Assembly (NCBI RefSeq): GCF_022605725.1
Contig: NC_065548.1
Span: 14,293,644-14,357,643 of the forward strand
Source of the DNA: Anthonomus grandis grandis
Lineage: Eukaryota > Arthropoda > Insecta > Coleoptera > Curculionidae
Direction of reading: 5' to 3'
Length of the DNA: 64,000 nt
Both the position numbers and the translations under genes were made by a program. This document shows, piece after piece, positions 1 to 9,890 of the stretch. Position 1 is the first letter of the stretch, and every line of letters begins with the position of its first letter. The notes below the pieces were generated by a model that ran no database searches, was not told where the DNA came from, and saw only the letters and a program-made list of their open reading frames with translations.

Positions 1-1437
1 CAGAGAACAGGTAAATTTTTCAATTATGACATGACTATGTGTTTTCTAATAATGTTGAGGTGCATTTTGGATGTATTATCATTTTCTAAGATATAATTGT
101 AGATTCAATCCTATTTAGGACATATCTATGTCACAGTTCCCAATTTTTATAATTCAATTCTAATTCTTAGATCTCCACAATCTACCGATCCAAATATCAT
201 GTATTTCTATTTCCTTGTCTTCATGTAGGTTTTAGATAAGATATTTCTACAAATATCCTTTATGCACATTAATAATTGCCCAGACATTCATAGACAGTCT
301 GGGCAATTATTATTTTATGCAATTATTATTATTGGTCAACAGAAATCATAGATTTTTAAAATTTCCATCGAATCCATCCTTCCCAACACTTTTCTGGTTA
401 GAATTTTAATAACCCTAATAATTCTGTGTAACTTACGTGGTACGCTGTACCATGGTCACCACATGAAATGTAAAATGAGCATAATCACTCATAATGCAAA
501 AAAGGCCTATTTGCAACCCAATCCCAAAATGTGTCTCAAGATGTATACTTTGATGTCGCTCAAATTGAGAGAGAACATCTTTATTAAGTTAATGAAGAAG
601 CTCATCAAGAACAAAAATCTTCAAAAAGCATGGTTACAAATCTTACAAGTTCTAACTCATCAAAAATGTCACTTGGCTGACACTGTGAATCTGTATAGTA
701 CGCCAATATCCTCCAACTCTGATAAAAATTATTCTCTTGAGAATAAAAAGGGGCTTAATATGTTTTATGTTCCATAGTTACTACTGGAGACAATCTCGCT
801 AACATGTGACATCTTTACCCTAGAGTGATTAATCAAAACCACCCTGTAGGAATTTGACAATAATGCAAACTTCTAAAGTTGCATTTAGAAATAATTATTC
901 TATTTATTTTTTTTAGAATTATTATTAGGATTTTATTTGCTTTCGTGAAAAAAAAATTAAAAAACAAAAAAAACATGCATATTAATTAATTTATTCACCA
1001 TAAGAAGATACATTTATTTTAACAAATAGGTACAATTTCCGTTTTTCTGTTTTCAAGAATTTATATTTTGTTTTGCATAAAATGTGGATATATATTATTT
1101 TGTTATGATTATAAAATTATAAATATGGTTAAATAATCTATACGTTTTAATTTTTTTTATTTAGGTGTGTTTGTTCCAGTTCAGAAAAATATGCTTTATG
1201 CCTACAACAAGTCCATATAAAATTTCAAAATTTTTATTCCATATTTAAAAAGTCTAATTAATACCATGTTTACAGTTTACAGTACTTAATTTAGAATGTA
1301 TTGTAACTATTTTTATGGGTTTCAAAGCCCTTTGATAAATTTGTTTCAATTCATCTTAAAATCAAATATTTAAAAGAATTAATTTGTCTTGTTTTTTTTA
1401 TTTAAAATTTGCTTCCATACCTATGGTGCTAATTTAT
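1..1437. other. AT-rich non-coding DNA
   Basis: No gene is supported here. The only open frame of note (463-777, plus) has no recognisable motif and low-complexity composition. The stretch ends at the AATT target duplication of the transposon that follows. By position it may be intron of the Kdm3-like gene whose first coding exon is at 12.3 kb, which is inference. A 15-bp perfect hairpin lies at 271-311. Confidence 0.5.
271..311. repeat. Perfect 15-bp inverted repeat (hairpin)
   Basis: The arms AATAATTGCCCAGAC (271-285) and its exact reverse complement (297-311) flank an 11-base spacer. No coding context explains it. It could be the remnant of a small palindromic element or a transcribed hairpin. 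Confidence 0.8.
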
Positions 1438-1441
1438 AATT

Positions 1442-1473
1442 GAGGCGTATAGAATCAAACCCCGCTAACTCCA
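1442..1473 (+). repeat. Left 32-bp terminal inverted repeat
   Basis: Identical over 32 bases to the reverse complement of 4053-4084. The first base follows the AATT duplication. The inner half carries the CCCCGCTAACTCCA core that recurs inside the element. Confidence 0.9.
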
Positions 1474-1792
1474 CTTTTGTCCAAAAATGATATTTTGATT
1501 TAATTTCACAGCTAATTTGCCAATGAATCTGGTCGTGTGAATCTTAACTTTCAAAACACGCTAAAAGAGGTCTAAAATATGGCAAAAACATCGCGTTTAT
1601 TTTCAAAACCCGCTAACTCCCTGCACATGTTACAATCAAATCCCGCCAACTCCATTTTGACCAATGACGTTGCTCTATTAGATACGAGCACATGTTTATG
1701 TATCATTGCATCAGTTGATGTTTAGATTTCTATCGTGCAGGATCTGAGTTATTGCTTTTAGTGATTTTTATAAATAAGTTTTAAATATAAAT

Positions 1793-3743
1793 ATGGATGA
1801 GTATAATAAACCCGTACAAAAATGTACACCGAACAAAGCCCGAAAATGTTTAGTAAACAAATCCAACCGAAAATCAGAGAAGCAAAAGATTGAGAGGTAA
1901 GTCCTATTGTGTAATTTTGGTAAAAATGTGTTTCTAAGTGTATTTTTATATACTCAAGTCAGGATCTTTTTGCAAGTAAGCGTTTTTTTGTCGAAAATCT
2001 AAACTAGGACATTTTTTAAAATTGTTAATTGCTACTTTGATAACTACAATTAGGGGCACATTAAAATTTGTTAAAATAAGAATGTATAAGTTTAATTTTG
2101 TATAATTTGTAAGTAAAATGAAAAGCCGGTTCGTTGTAATCTCAATAATATGTCACTTTCAACTTATTTTTAGATACAAGCCTAAAAGACCACCGGGTGT
2201 CCCAAGCTGTAATCATGCAACGAAGAGCTTCCGATGCAGCACTCTAACCAAATTTGACATATCTGATTTTCACTCAAAGTTTTATGCTACTCCTGCAAAA
2301 ATTGATCAAGATAATTATATTGTGAAGTATACCAACGTTCAATTGCCAAAGCGGAAGCGCCCAAAGAATAGTTCGAGGCAAGTGAGAAAATTAAGTTACA
2401 AATTTTTTGTAAGGAATAGAAGCGGAAAAATAATTCCAGTTTGCAAACCTGCGTTTCTGAGTATACTGGATATTAATAAAGATAGAGTTTATGGAGTTTT
2501 AAAAAGACATTTTGAAAGTGGGCAAATGGCACATGAAAACCGGGGTGGAGATCATAAAAGCAAGAAATATCAATGTAGACGAGAGACAATTCAGTTCTTT
2601 TTGGAATCTTTCAAATGTCAGGATTCACATTATTGCAGGTCAAAGAGTTCTTGTCGTGTATATTTGCCGTCAGAACTAAACATCAGAAAACTGTACCAAA
2701 TGTATTCAAATTCAGCACTTGACAATGTCAGTGTTAAAGAATCATTTTTTAGACGTGAATTTTGTACAAAATATAACATTGGCTTCGGTTCTCCGAGGAC
2801 TGATGTATGTTCCACATGCATTCAGATAAGTGAAAAAATAAAGCTGGCGAGAGATGATCCTCCTAGAAAAGCTACACTGATGGCTGAAAAAACAGTGCAT
2901 AAACTTAAGGCACGAGCTTTTTTTGCATTACTAAAGGAAGAAAAGCCTGAAATGATAACATTATCATTTGACTGCCAAAAGAATTTGCCAGTTCCAAAAC
3001 TTCCAGACCAACAGGCATATTTTTCAAAGCAATATAACTTCTACAATTTTACTATTGTCTGGGGTAGTTCCAAGACCACGTTAACTTCAGAAAACGTGTT
3101 TTGTTATTGTTGGAATGAAACTGTTCGGCCGAAAAGCTTTAATGAAATTGCTAGTGCTGTTTTCCATCGGCTCATAAACATGAATTTGGAGGGTAAAACG
3201 CACATTAGACTTTTTGCTGATGGTTGTGGTGGCCAAAACAAAAACACCACCATGATGGGAATGTGTTCAAATTGGCTGGAATGTTATGCGCCACCAAATA
3301 TTAAGAAACTTGAGATAATTTTTCCTGTAGTTGGACACAGTTTTATACCACCCGACAGGGTGTTTGGAAATATCGAGAAAGCTATAAGAAAAAAAGAGAT
3401 AATTACGACCCCACAGCAATATATTGAACACATAAGACAATATGCCACAGTATTAAAAATGGGTGACGATGTCCCTGTTTTGGATTGGAAGAAGGAATCC
3501 CAAAATATACTAAAGCCACCTGGAGCATGGCACTTTAAATTTAATCCTTCGAAACGGTTTAAAATAACTCTTGACAAAAATCGAATTACGAAAGTTCAAG
3601 GTGAAGTAAACTACAGAACTGAATTAGGCAATCCTAGAAGTGTTACGAAGAAAAATAAGCAAATCAAATCCGTTTGTTCAAAAATGTTTCCGTTAAAATT
3701 TATAGAATTACAATTTCTGTTAATTAAAATAAACATGATTTAA
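1793..3743 (+). CDS. Putative RNase H-like transposase (DUF7869-type)
   Basis: Two exons: 1793-1896 (ATG at 1793) and 2174-3743, joined by an intron with GTAAGT donor and TTTTTAG acceptor. The split Arg codon (AG+A) keeps frame, giving about 557 residues. The N-terminus is short and basic. The central part has HY-x-R and YLPSELNIRKLY blocks and a C-x-x-C pair (DVCSTC). Three acidic blocks follow: LSFDCQKN (Asp about residue 301), ADGCGGQNKN (Asp about 384) and GHSFIPPDRVFGNIEK (Asp about 429). I infer a DDD/E strand-transferase core. The family is abundant as uncharacterised insect proteins; I recall it as DUF7869-like, not checked. The gene lies wholly between the TIRs and has no stop or frameshift, so it could be active. 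The start at 1793 is chosen because the exon-1 splice preserves frame; a start at 2118 would lie inside the intron. Confidence 0.75.
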
Positions 3744-4052
3744 GACATACTACGTTTTTATTTTTATAGTGAAGTAAGTTAAAAAAGTAACTAAAGAAGC
3801 TCTACCTATTTGCTGCGTATTTCGGACCCTGAATCAGAATCAAAACCCGCTATATCCATTTTTCACAATCAAAAGCCGCTAACTCCAAACAAAAACCTAA
3901 ATATTTAGCCTAAAACTTAAAGCCATGGTGGATTTTTTACCAATACTTAGATATTTTTATATAGAAAATTTAAATTAAAAATATTTGGCAATCAAATATC
4001 AAAAAATAATCTAGCTAACGGTTTTTCTCAATTCCTGTAAAATTTTGCATTT

Positions 4053-4084
4053 TGGAGTTAGCGGGGTTTGATTCTATACGCCTC
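4053..4084 (-). repeat. Right 32-bp terminal inverted repeat
   Basis: Reverse complement of 1442-1473 without mismatch. It is followed directly by the second AATT copy. Confidence 0.9.
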
Positions 4085-4329
4085 AATTAATTATTGGTAA
4101 GTATTTATATCGACATATCTTCAAAGTCCAGATTTGAATGTCCTAAATAAGCAATTTCTTGAGAGGTCAAATAATATTTTAGCTGATGTGTTTATTCTGA
4201 AAGAAAGTGATGAGGGATATCTGAGATATGCAATATTAACATTTATTTTTCTTTCAATTTCAAAACAACTTTACTGTAATTCTGCGGCTTAATGGCTTCA
4301 AATTCAAATTAAATATCGCGCAATAGATC

Positions 4330-5150
4330 AGGTTTAAATTTCCCGCCACACGCTACCCGAAGTGATCGCCGCCGTCCTTGTCATTAACGCCAATAGAGCT
4401 GTCGATGGAATTTCAGTCTAATCATTAGGCAACACGCATTTCTCTATATGTTTTTGTGTTCTGTGAAATAGTTTTTTAATATAATTATTATTCAATCCTA
4501 GTTTTAATTATTTTAACCTGACACCAATAAAACACCTTAAATTGTCGAAAAACCCTGAAAAATACTTGTTAGTAATATAGTTCTTAGTTTAGTAAATCCC
4601 CTATTAGGACTAACTATTTCGGGTTCGTTGATATCAAAAAAGGGGTATCGTCACCGGTGTATCGAAAACAATAACGTCAAGTTCCCGCTTACACACATAC
4701 ACAGACACGCAGATCAAAAGTCATTAAAAGGCATAAAATAAAAACAGACCAAGTCTGCCGATGTTCCCAAAGGCCATCGTGCCACGCGGGGCGGGTCAAT
4801 GCACTGCCATCGTGTGCCAGTGTTGCACCGGCTTTAAGTTCAAAGTTTCGACCGACTATAATGTAGGATAGGCTCGAATCTCCGACGTTCCCGATTCTCC
4901 AACCACGAAGACGCCGGTCTTCTTCTCTTCTTCGAGGAGAAAAAAAACGCCGACTTTACTCGGCGGGCGCTTTGGCTTTGGTCTTGATTCGCTTGCGGTA
5001 AGAAGGCCACGGTACCGTAGTACATTCTGTAGAATAATGTGTGTTGTATATATCTACCTGTTGTGCTTCTTTTTCGGTCGGCCTTTGACTTGTTTTTCGT
5101 TGAGGCTACGGTATGATATTGTCAGAATCTTTTACCTGAAGAGCCAACAA
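4330..5150. other. GC-rich island, function unassigned
   Basis: Base composition rises sharply here compared with the AT-rich surroundings, with CpG-containing runs at 4340-4390, 4760-4830 and 4880-5010. It contains a small imperfect repeat of GAAGACGCCGGTCTTC type. A possible donor (GCG/GTAAGA) lies near 4997 on the plus strand. No long open frame with recognisable motifs is present. It could be a promoter with a 5' exon, or an old mobile-element insertion. I cannot choose between these. Confidence 0.4.
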
Positions 5151-5221
5151 GAGTAAGGTGGATAACGAAAATTCTTTTCATGTCCTTTTGTAGACAACTT
5201 GAATCGTTCAAAAAAACAGAT

Positions 5222-5376
5222 GAAGAGGTGACCCAATAAACAAATCAAGTCCTAATCATAAAAAGTTCTTTGTACAGCAGACAGGTATAAAAACAGCCGA
5301 AGAGCTAGGTGACCCAATAAACCGAAATCAAGTCCTAATCATATTAAAAAAAAATTGTTTGTACAGCACAGACATA
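5222..5376. repeat. Two-copy imperfect tandem repeat (about 76 bp)
   Basis: The block GGTGACCCAATAAAC followed by AATCAAGTCCTAATCAT and TTTGTACAGCA occurs twice, near 5226 and 5308, in the same orientation. The second copy has a small insertion and an extended A run. Confidence 0.75.
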
Positions 5377-5558
5377 CGAGCCCTATCTCAGTGAAGTTGG
5401 CCCCACGCGCCAGAACATGATATATGTAAGAATTTATTTAAGTGGTAATTGAAATTTCATTTCAAATATAATATTTTTGGTTTCTATAAATGTTTGTGAC
5501 AAGAGAACAAATTCGACGCAGCTATTTTCAAAGCGTTTTTATTTAGAAACTGTCTTCT

Positions 5559-5980
5559 TTGCAAAATGATTTGTGTATTGCATATAATTTATTTCAGGTC
5601 AGCCATATTTCAAACGATACTGGCTCAATTCTGGACTTGGTATTGACACCTTCCTCAGATGTAACTGTTTCCATGGCAGATTTTGCATTACTTCCAACAA
5701 TCATAACCCTCCTCAGTGTACTGTTATGTGGAGTGTGGTCTTAACAGAAATTCTAGTAAACTGACTGGCTGTGGTTCCTATAAGGACTTCCATTCAGTCG
5801 ACTGGGATGCGATTTTGGATATCCTATCGCAGTTTGACTGGGATACATTGTTAACGAATTTAGCTTTGAACGATATGTATTTATGTATTGAAAAATGTCT
5901 ATATTGGTTTTCATCAGAGTTGAAAGAGTTAGTATTTGCGGTACTACGGTCAGAAAATTTCCTCTTTTGAAAATTTTCTC
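5559..5980 (+). pseudogene. LINE fragment: endonuclease C-terminus and linker
   Basis: Translation gives VSHISNDTGSILDLVLTP, the usual late endonuclease block of jockey/CR1-type non-LTR retrotransposons. A shifted frame (5716-5970) continues with DFHSVDWDAILDILSQFDWD, typical of the linker between endonuclease and reverse transcriptase. The frame breaks near 5740, there is no reverse transcriptase downstream, and the copy is dead. Confidence 0.65.
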
Positions 5981-6169
5981 TTTCAATGTTCTTTTCTTTC
6001 AAACTTTGAAGAAATTAGAATGTTTATAAACAAATTATTTGATATTTTCGGCGAATGCCTTGTAAATTTTAACCGTTTTTAGTTTATTGCTCTTACCATT
6101 TATCAAAATGTAATCATAGTATGCTTTTCAGTATTAATCTTTGGTACGATCCGTTGTATCAGTTTTTTA

Positions 6170-7027
6170 AGTTCACAGGGTATTAAAAAGGCCATGCTGG
6201 AAGAGCTACTCAACATGGAATGTTGAAAATTAAAGAACACATTTTAGAAATGGTAGAAGACCACCCAACAATTAGAGTACTAGAGTCATAGCAGTTTAAA
6301 TTGAAGTTTCTCTTAGTGTGGAATACAATACGACAAGAACGGTATTATTCATATGATTATCAACGGGTATAAGCGATACAATCTGAAGAACATCCTTTGC
6401 ATGTGGCTTTTAAAACAGTTTGGCAGAAATTAATATTTTACAAAATTAATTTTGTGTACAAAAATAAATGTGGCCTTGCATTTACACGAGATGGAGTGCA
6501 AAATTTCCACACCAATCATGTTTGAGCAGCATGCGGGTTTGAATGATGTTGTAAATGGCATGCTTATTGAACCCTACTTTTTTCCACCTCGACTGACCAA
6601 TGAAATTTATTAAGATTTGACACAATCTGCCCCAATTATTAAAAGATGTTCCTCTAAATGTGAGATAGAATAGGTGGTTCCTACATGATGGGGCTCTACT
6701 ACATTTTAAACAAGAAGTTCATGAACATCTAAATCATGAGTTTGCGAATAGATGAATAGTGCAGAATGGACCCATTTCTTGGCCTCCTCGCTCCCCAGAT
6801 TTAACGCCTTGCGACTTTTTTCTGTAAGGCTATTTGAAAGAGTTGGTCTATCATGATGGAGCAGTAAATATTCTGCAAGCATTTCAAAAGCGCATTGAAA
6901 ATTTTTTTGATTTAATTCGTTGGCACCAGGATTTTAATTTCGAAGCTTGTAAGGAGACGTGGATTCGCCGTGCAAAATTGTGTGTTGATCGAACAAATGA
7001 GGACAATTTTGAACAATTTTTGTAGAC
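6170..7027 (+). pseudogene. Tc1/mariner-like transposase relic
   Basis: Pieces of a transposase are spread over several frames. An N-terminal-like block at 6300-6400 reads VWNTIRQERYYSYDYQRV. A VWAGI/LIGP-like centre is not clear. A FLHDGALLHF-like block lies near 6675, then WPPRSPDLTPCDFF near 6780 and a YLKELVYHDG tail (6834-7025). Many stops and at least two frameshifts are present. WPPRSPDLTP is the signature before the last acidic residue of the IS630/Tc1/mariner DDE domain. Inactive copy. Confidence 0.75.
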
Positions 7028-8300
7028 ATAATTACACAAGATAAGTGACATTTTCAGGCGATCTAGGATCTTTATGAAAAATAAAATGTGGAAGAATGCC
7101 TAAGAATCGCTATTTAACTCAGTTTTTGGTACTCTGATGCATCTATAAGGTCCACGATCGGTAAAAACTAGCATTCATTCTCTAAACGGATGATAATGCA
7201 TAAAAAAAGGTTATATTTTAAAGCGATTTAGATCGCGTCTAGAACACAAAATGCGGTGGAAACTCAAGAAATGGTCATTTGACTTACTTTTTGGTCTTTT
7301 TCTTCATCGCAGTCCACAAGCCGTGGATGATCGCTAAAAAATAACGTTTATCTTGTAAAGTAGGCATAATTAGACAAGATAAGTGACATTTCAAAGCGAT
7401 TTAGAAGCTACATGAAAAATGAATTTCGGTAAAAACCCCAAAAGTTGTCATTTTACCCAGTTTTTGGTGTCTTTATCCTTCTCAGGTTCATAGACATTCA
7501 ACACGTGCCTGACAAATAAAATGCGGTGGAAAAGAAATTGCTATTTATTATGACCCACTTTGTAATCCTTTTCTCTTTCTCAGTTGCAAGTCCAAAATAA
7601 CGTTTATCTTTTAAAATTGGCACTACACAAGATAGGCTTGGGCAATAGACAAGTGGTATTTCAAGGCGATTTAGGATCTCAATAAAAAATGTAATGCACT
7701 AGAAACCCTAACAATGGCCATTTTACGCATTAATTAATTTTTTTCTCTATAGGAATTGAAGACCATCGCTATAAAATGGCGATTATCGTTTATAGTGGTC
7801 CTAACTACGTCAGAAAAGTAACATTTTGAGGCAACTTAGATCGCAATTCGTCTGCAAAACAAAATGCGTGCGTAAAAGTGTTTTTAAAAATTTGACCCAC
7901 TTTTTGATCTTTTTCACCATCGCAATCCCACGAGTCTATAAAATAACGTTTATCTTGTAAAGCAGGCATAATTATATAAAATAAGTGGCATTTCAAAGCT
8001 ATTTAGGATCTGCATGAACAACGACAATAGGTAGAAACCTAAAAATGGCCACTTTACCCACTTTTTGGTCCTTTTCTTCATCTGATGCCTATATGAATCG
8101 TAGACGATCGCTATATGAAGTGACGTTCATCGTCTGACCCTCACAGGCTCGTGAATCTCTATAATGTAATGTTTTTCGTCTGAAGGCTGCATAATTGCTT
8201 ATGACATTTTAAGTAGATTTAGGACGTGTCTGAAAAATAAAATCCGGTGAAAACTCAAAAAATTTTTATTTATCATGACCCAGTTCGTATGGTATTTTTA
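7027..8300 (+). repeat. Tandem array of diverged ~190-bp monomers
   Basis: About six or seven degenerate copies of a monomer recur. In order it contains ACACAAGATAAGTGACATTT, a GCGATTTAGGATC block, AAAATAAAATGCGGTGGAAA, a CCACTTTTTGGTCTTTTTC block, and ACGATCGCTATAAAATAACG. Copies start near 7027, 7200, 7370, 7500, 7630, 7800, 7970 and 8180, with spacing varying by indels. No coding content. The same monomer reappears at about 8920-9040, 9900-10320 and 10990-11520. Confidence 0.75.
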
Positions 8301-9179
8301 GTCTCACAAGTGGTTACATACATTTAATCACACAATATCCCAATAGGAAATTATAAAATAAATTGGTACTTGACTGCTTGGAATTAAAAGAAAAACTTTA
8401 TGCTCAACTTCTAGGAAAACAAATCAATTTATGACTTAAAGAGCTCAATCTGGAATTAAAGAGCTCAATCAGCTGAACAAGATTTACAAAAGAAAAAATC
8501 CACTTTACAAGATAAGAAATCGATTCATGGCTCATGTACCAGGTAGAATTGAATATACAATTGAACTTGAAAGTATTTCTGTTTTTTTCTTAGACGTTTG
8601 CAATTTGATGAAAAGATGCAGTTCATTATAAACTGAAATCATATTAATATGCTGCGTTAATATCTTGTCATATTCAGAACACATTCCTTGTATGTTCAGA
8701 AAATATCAAACATCCCATGAAAATTCTAAAACATAAAAAGTTAAGAACACTTTAAATGTTCTGAACTTCGGTGGTATGATCACTGAACACAGCTGATTCA
8801 ACTGATTAATTCAACTGATACAACTTATATTGTGTCTACATAGCAGGTGACACACCCCCTTTCAGGCTATATAATACTTTTAATTAATACAAATAGGATT
8901 TAGTAAAATGGACAATAAATAGAATTAGAAAATGGCCATTTTACTGAATTTATGGTCTTTTTCTTTATCTGAGGCACATGAATCATGGACAATCAGTATG
9001 AAATGTCATCGTCATCGTGTATAATGGGCATACTGGTGTAAAACCTATTTAATTATATTATTATTTCCTTTTTATTTTCAATTTTTAATATACATGTGTT
9101 TGCCATTTTAAAACTCTTTAAATCTATATTTATTCTATGTCAATAGATTCTCTAATCAATAAATAACTTTATATATTTA

Positions 9180-9890
9180 ATAAAGTGTATATGACTAAAG
9201 CTCTGCAACAATTGGTCCAGAGGATACACAAAGAAGGTTTACGAGTGCGTCAGTCAGAAAGTAACCTTTGAAAGAAGTGTGTAAAAGAGGTGCTGAATTT
9301 AATAGTGGTGGATATAAGAGAAATAGTTGATTTTTAGAAGTATTGCCATTATGAGTGAGTTTGTACAGATCTGTTTTATATTGCGCACTTTTGGTGTTCG
9401 CACAATTAGGTGTCAGTTAGGAGAGCTTCTGTTCAATTAGGAACGAATGCGCAATTCCTCGAGTGCTGGCTGGTAAGACTAGGGGCCTTACCTGGTGCTC
9501 GATTGACACAAATGAATATGAGATTATAATAGAAATATATCCTCTATCTAATTTGTTGAGATGCTTACTGTTTAGCGACAGTGGAGCGTCTGGGGAAACC
9601 CTTACTAGTTTAGCTAGTCGTCAAACAAAGAGAAATCCTATTGCCGCATATCTAAATATTGGAATGTAACATTGTGTTCATTGATAAAAACTGAGATACT
9701 GCAAGGGGATCGAGGTTCCCCGGTGAGTATATTTTAATATTCCAAAAGTTAACAGAACAGTAATTGTTTGTGTTATTTTTATATGATCGAGTTTTTGTGT
9801 GACTGTAAGATGAGGAGGTCTGTTGAGTGAGTTTGCAATTGCAGACACCCATTGACTTAGAGCAACTTTAACAGGTAATAAACTACATTT
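9180..9890. other. Unique segment inside the repeat block
   Basis: This stretch is not part of the repeats on either side. It has slightly higher GC content and an open frame at 9463-9669 without recognisable motifs. Near 9702-9727 lies a 25-base block that recurs inverted at about 13,140. No gene is identified. Confidence 0.4.
9702..9727 (+). repeat. Dispersed inverted repeat, left copy
   Basis: AGGGGATCGAGGTTCCCCGG plus GTGAGT. The reverse complement of 13,140-13,165 matches with one substitution (GACC for GATC). Both copies read as a strong splice donor (CCCCG/GTGAGT), in opposite orientations. Confidence 0.75.

Larger units (their letters stand above)
1442..4084 (+). mobile_element. Intact-looking DNA transposon, Sola-like candidate
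   Basis: A 2,643-bp element bounded by 32-bp perfect terminal inverted repeats (1442-1473 and 4053-4084, starting GAGGCGTATAGAATC). It is flanked by AATT on both sides (1438-1441 and 4085-4088), read as a 4-bp target duplication. It holds one spliced transposase-like gene (1793-3743). Four imperfect copies of the motif AATCAAAACCCGCTAACTCC lie inside the ends: about 1604-1620, 1634-1654, 3838-3858 and 3867-3887. The same motif forms the inner part of each TIR. A 4-bp duplication plus a D,D,D-type protein fits the Sola superfamily as I remember it; that assignment is inference. Intact ends and an open gene suggest recent insertion. Confidence 0.85.

Noticed and set aside
463..777. 104-codon open frame on the plus strand
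   Set aside because: No motif, composition like surrounding AT-rich DNA, and no splice or promoter context.
1442..4084. TA or TTAA target duplication for element 1 (mariner or piggyBac type)
   Set aside because: TA also fits if the TIR is extended. AATT gives the cleaner boundary and matches the unambiguous 4-bp AATA of the sister element.
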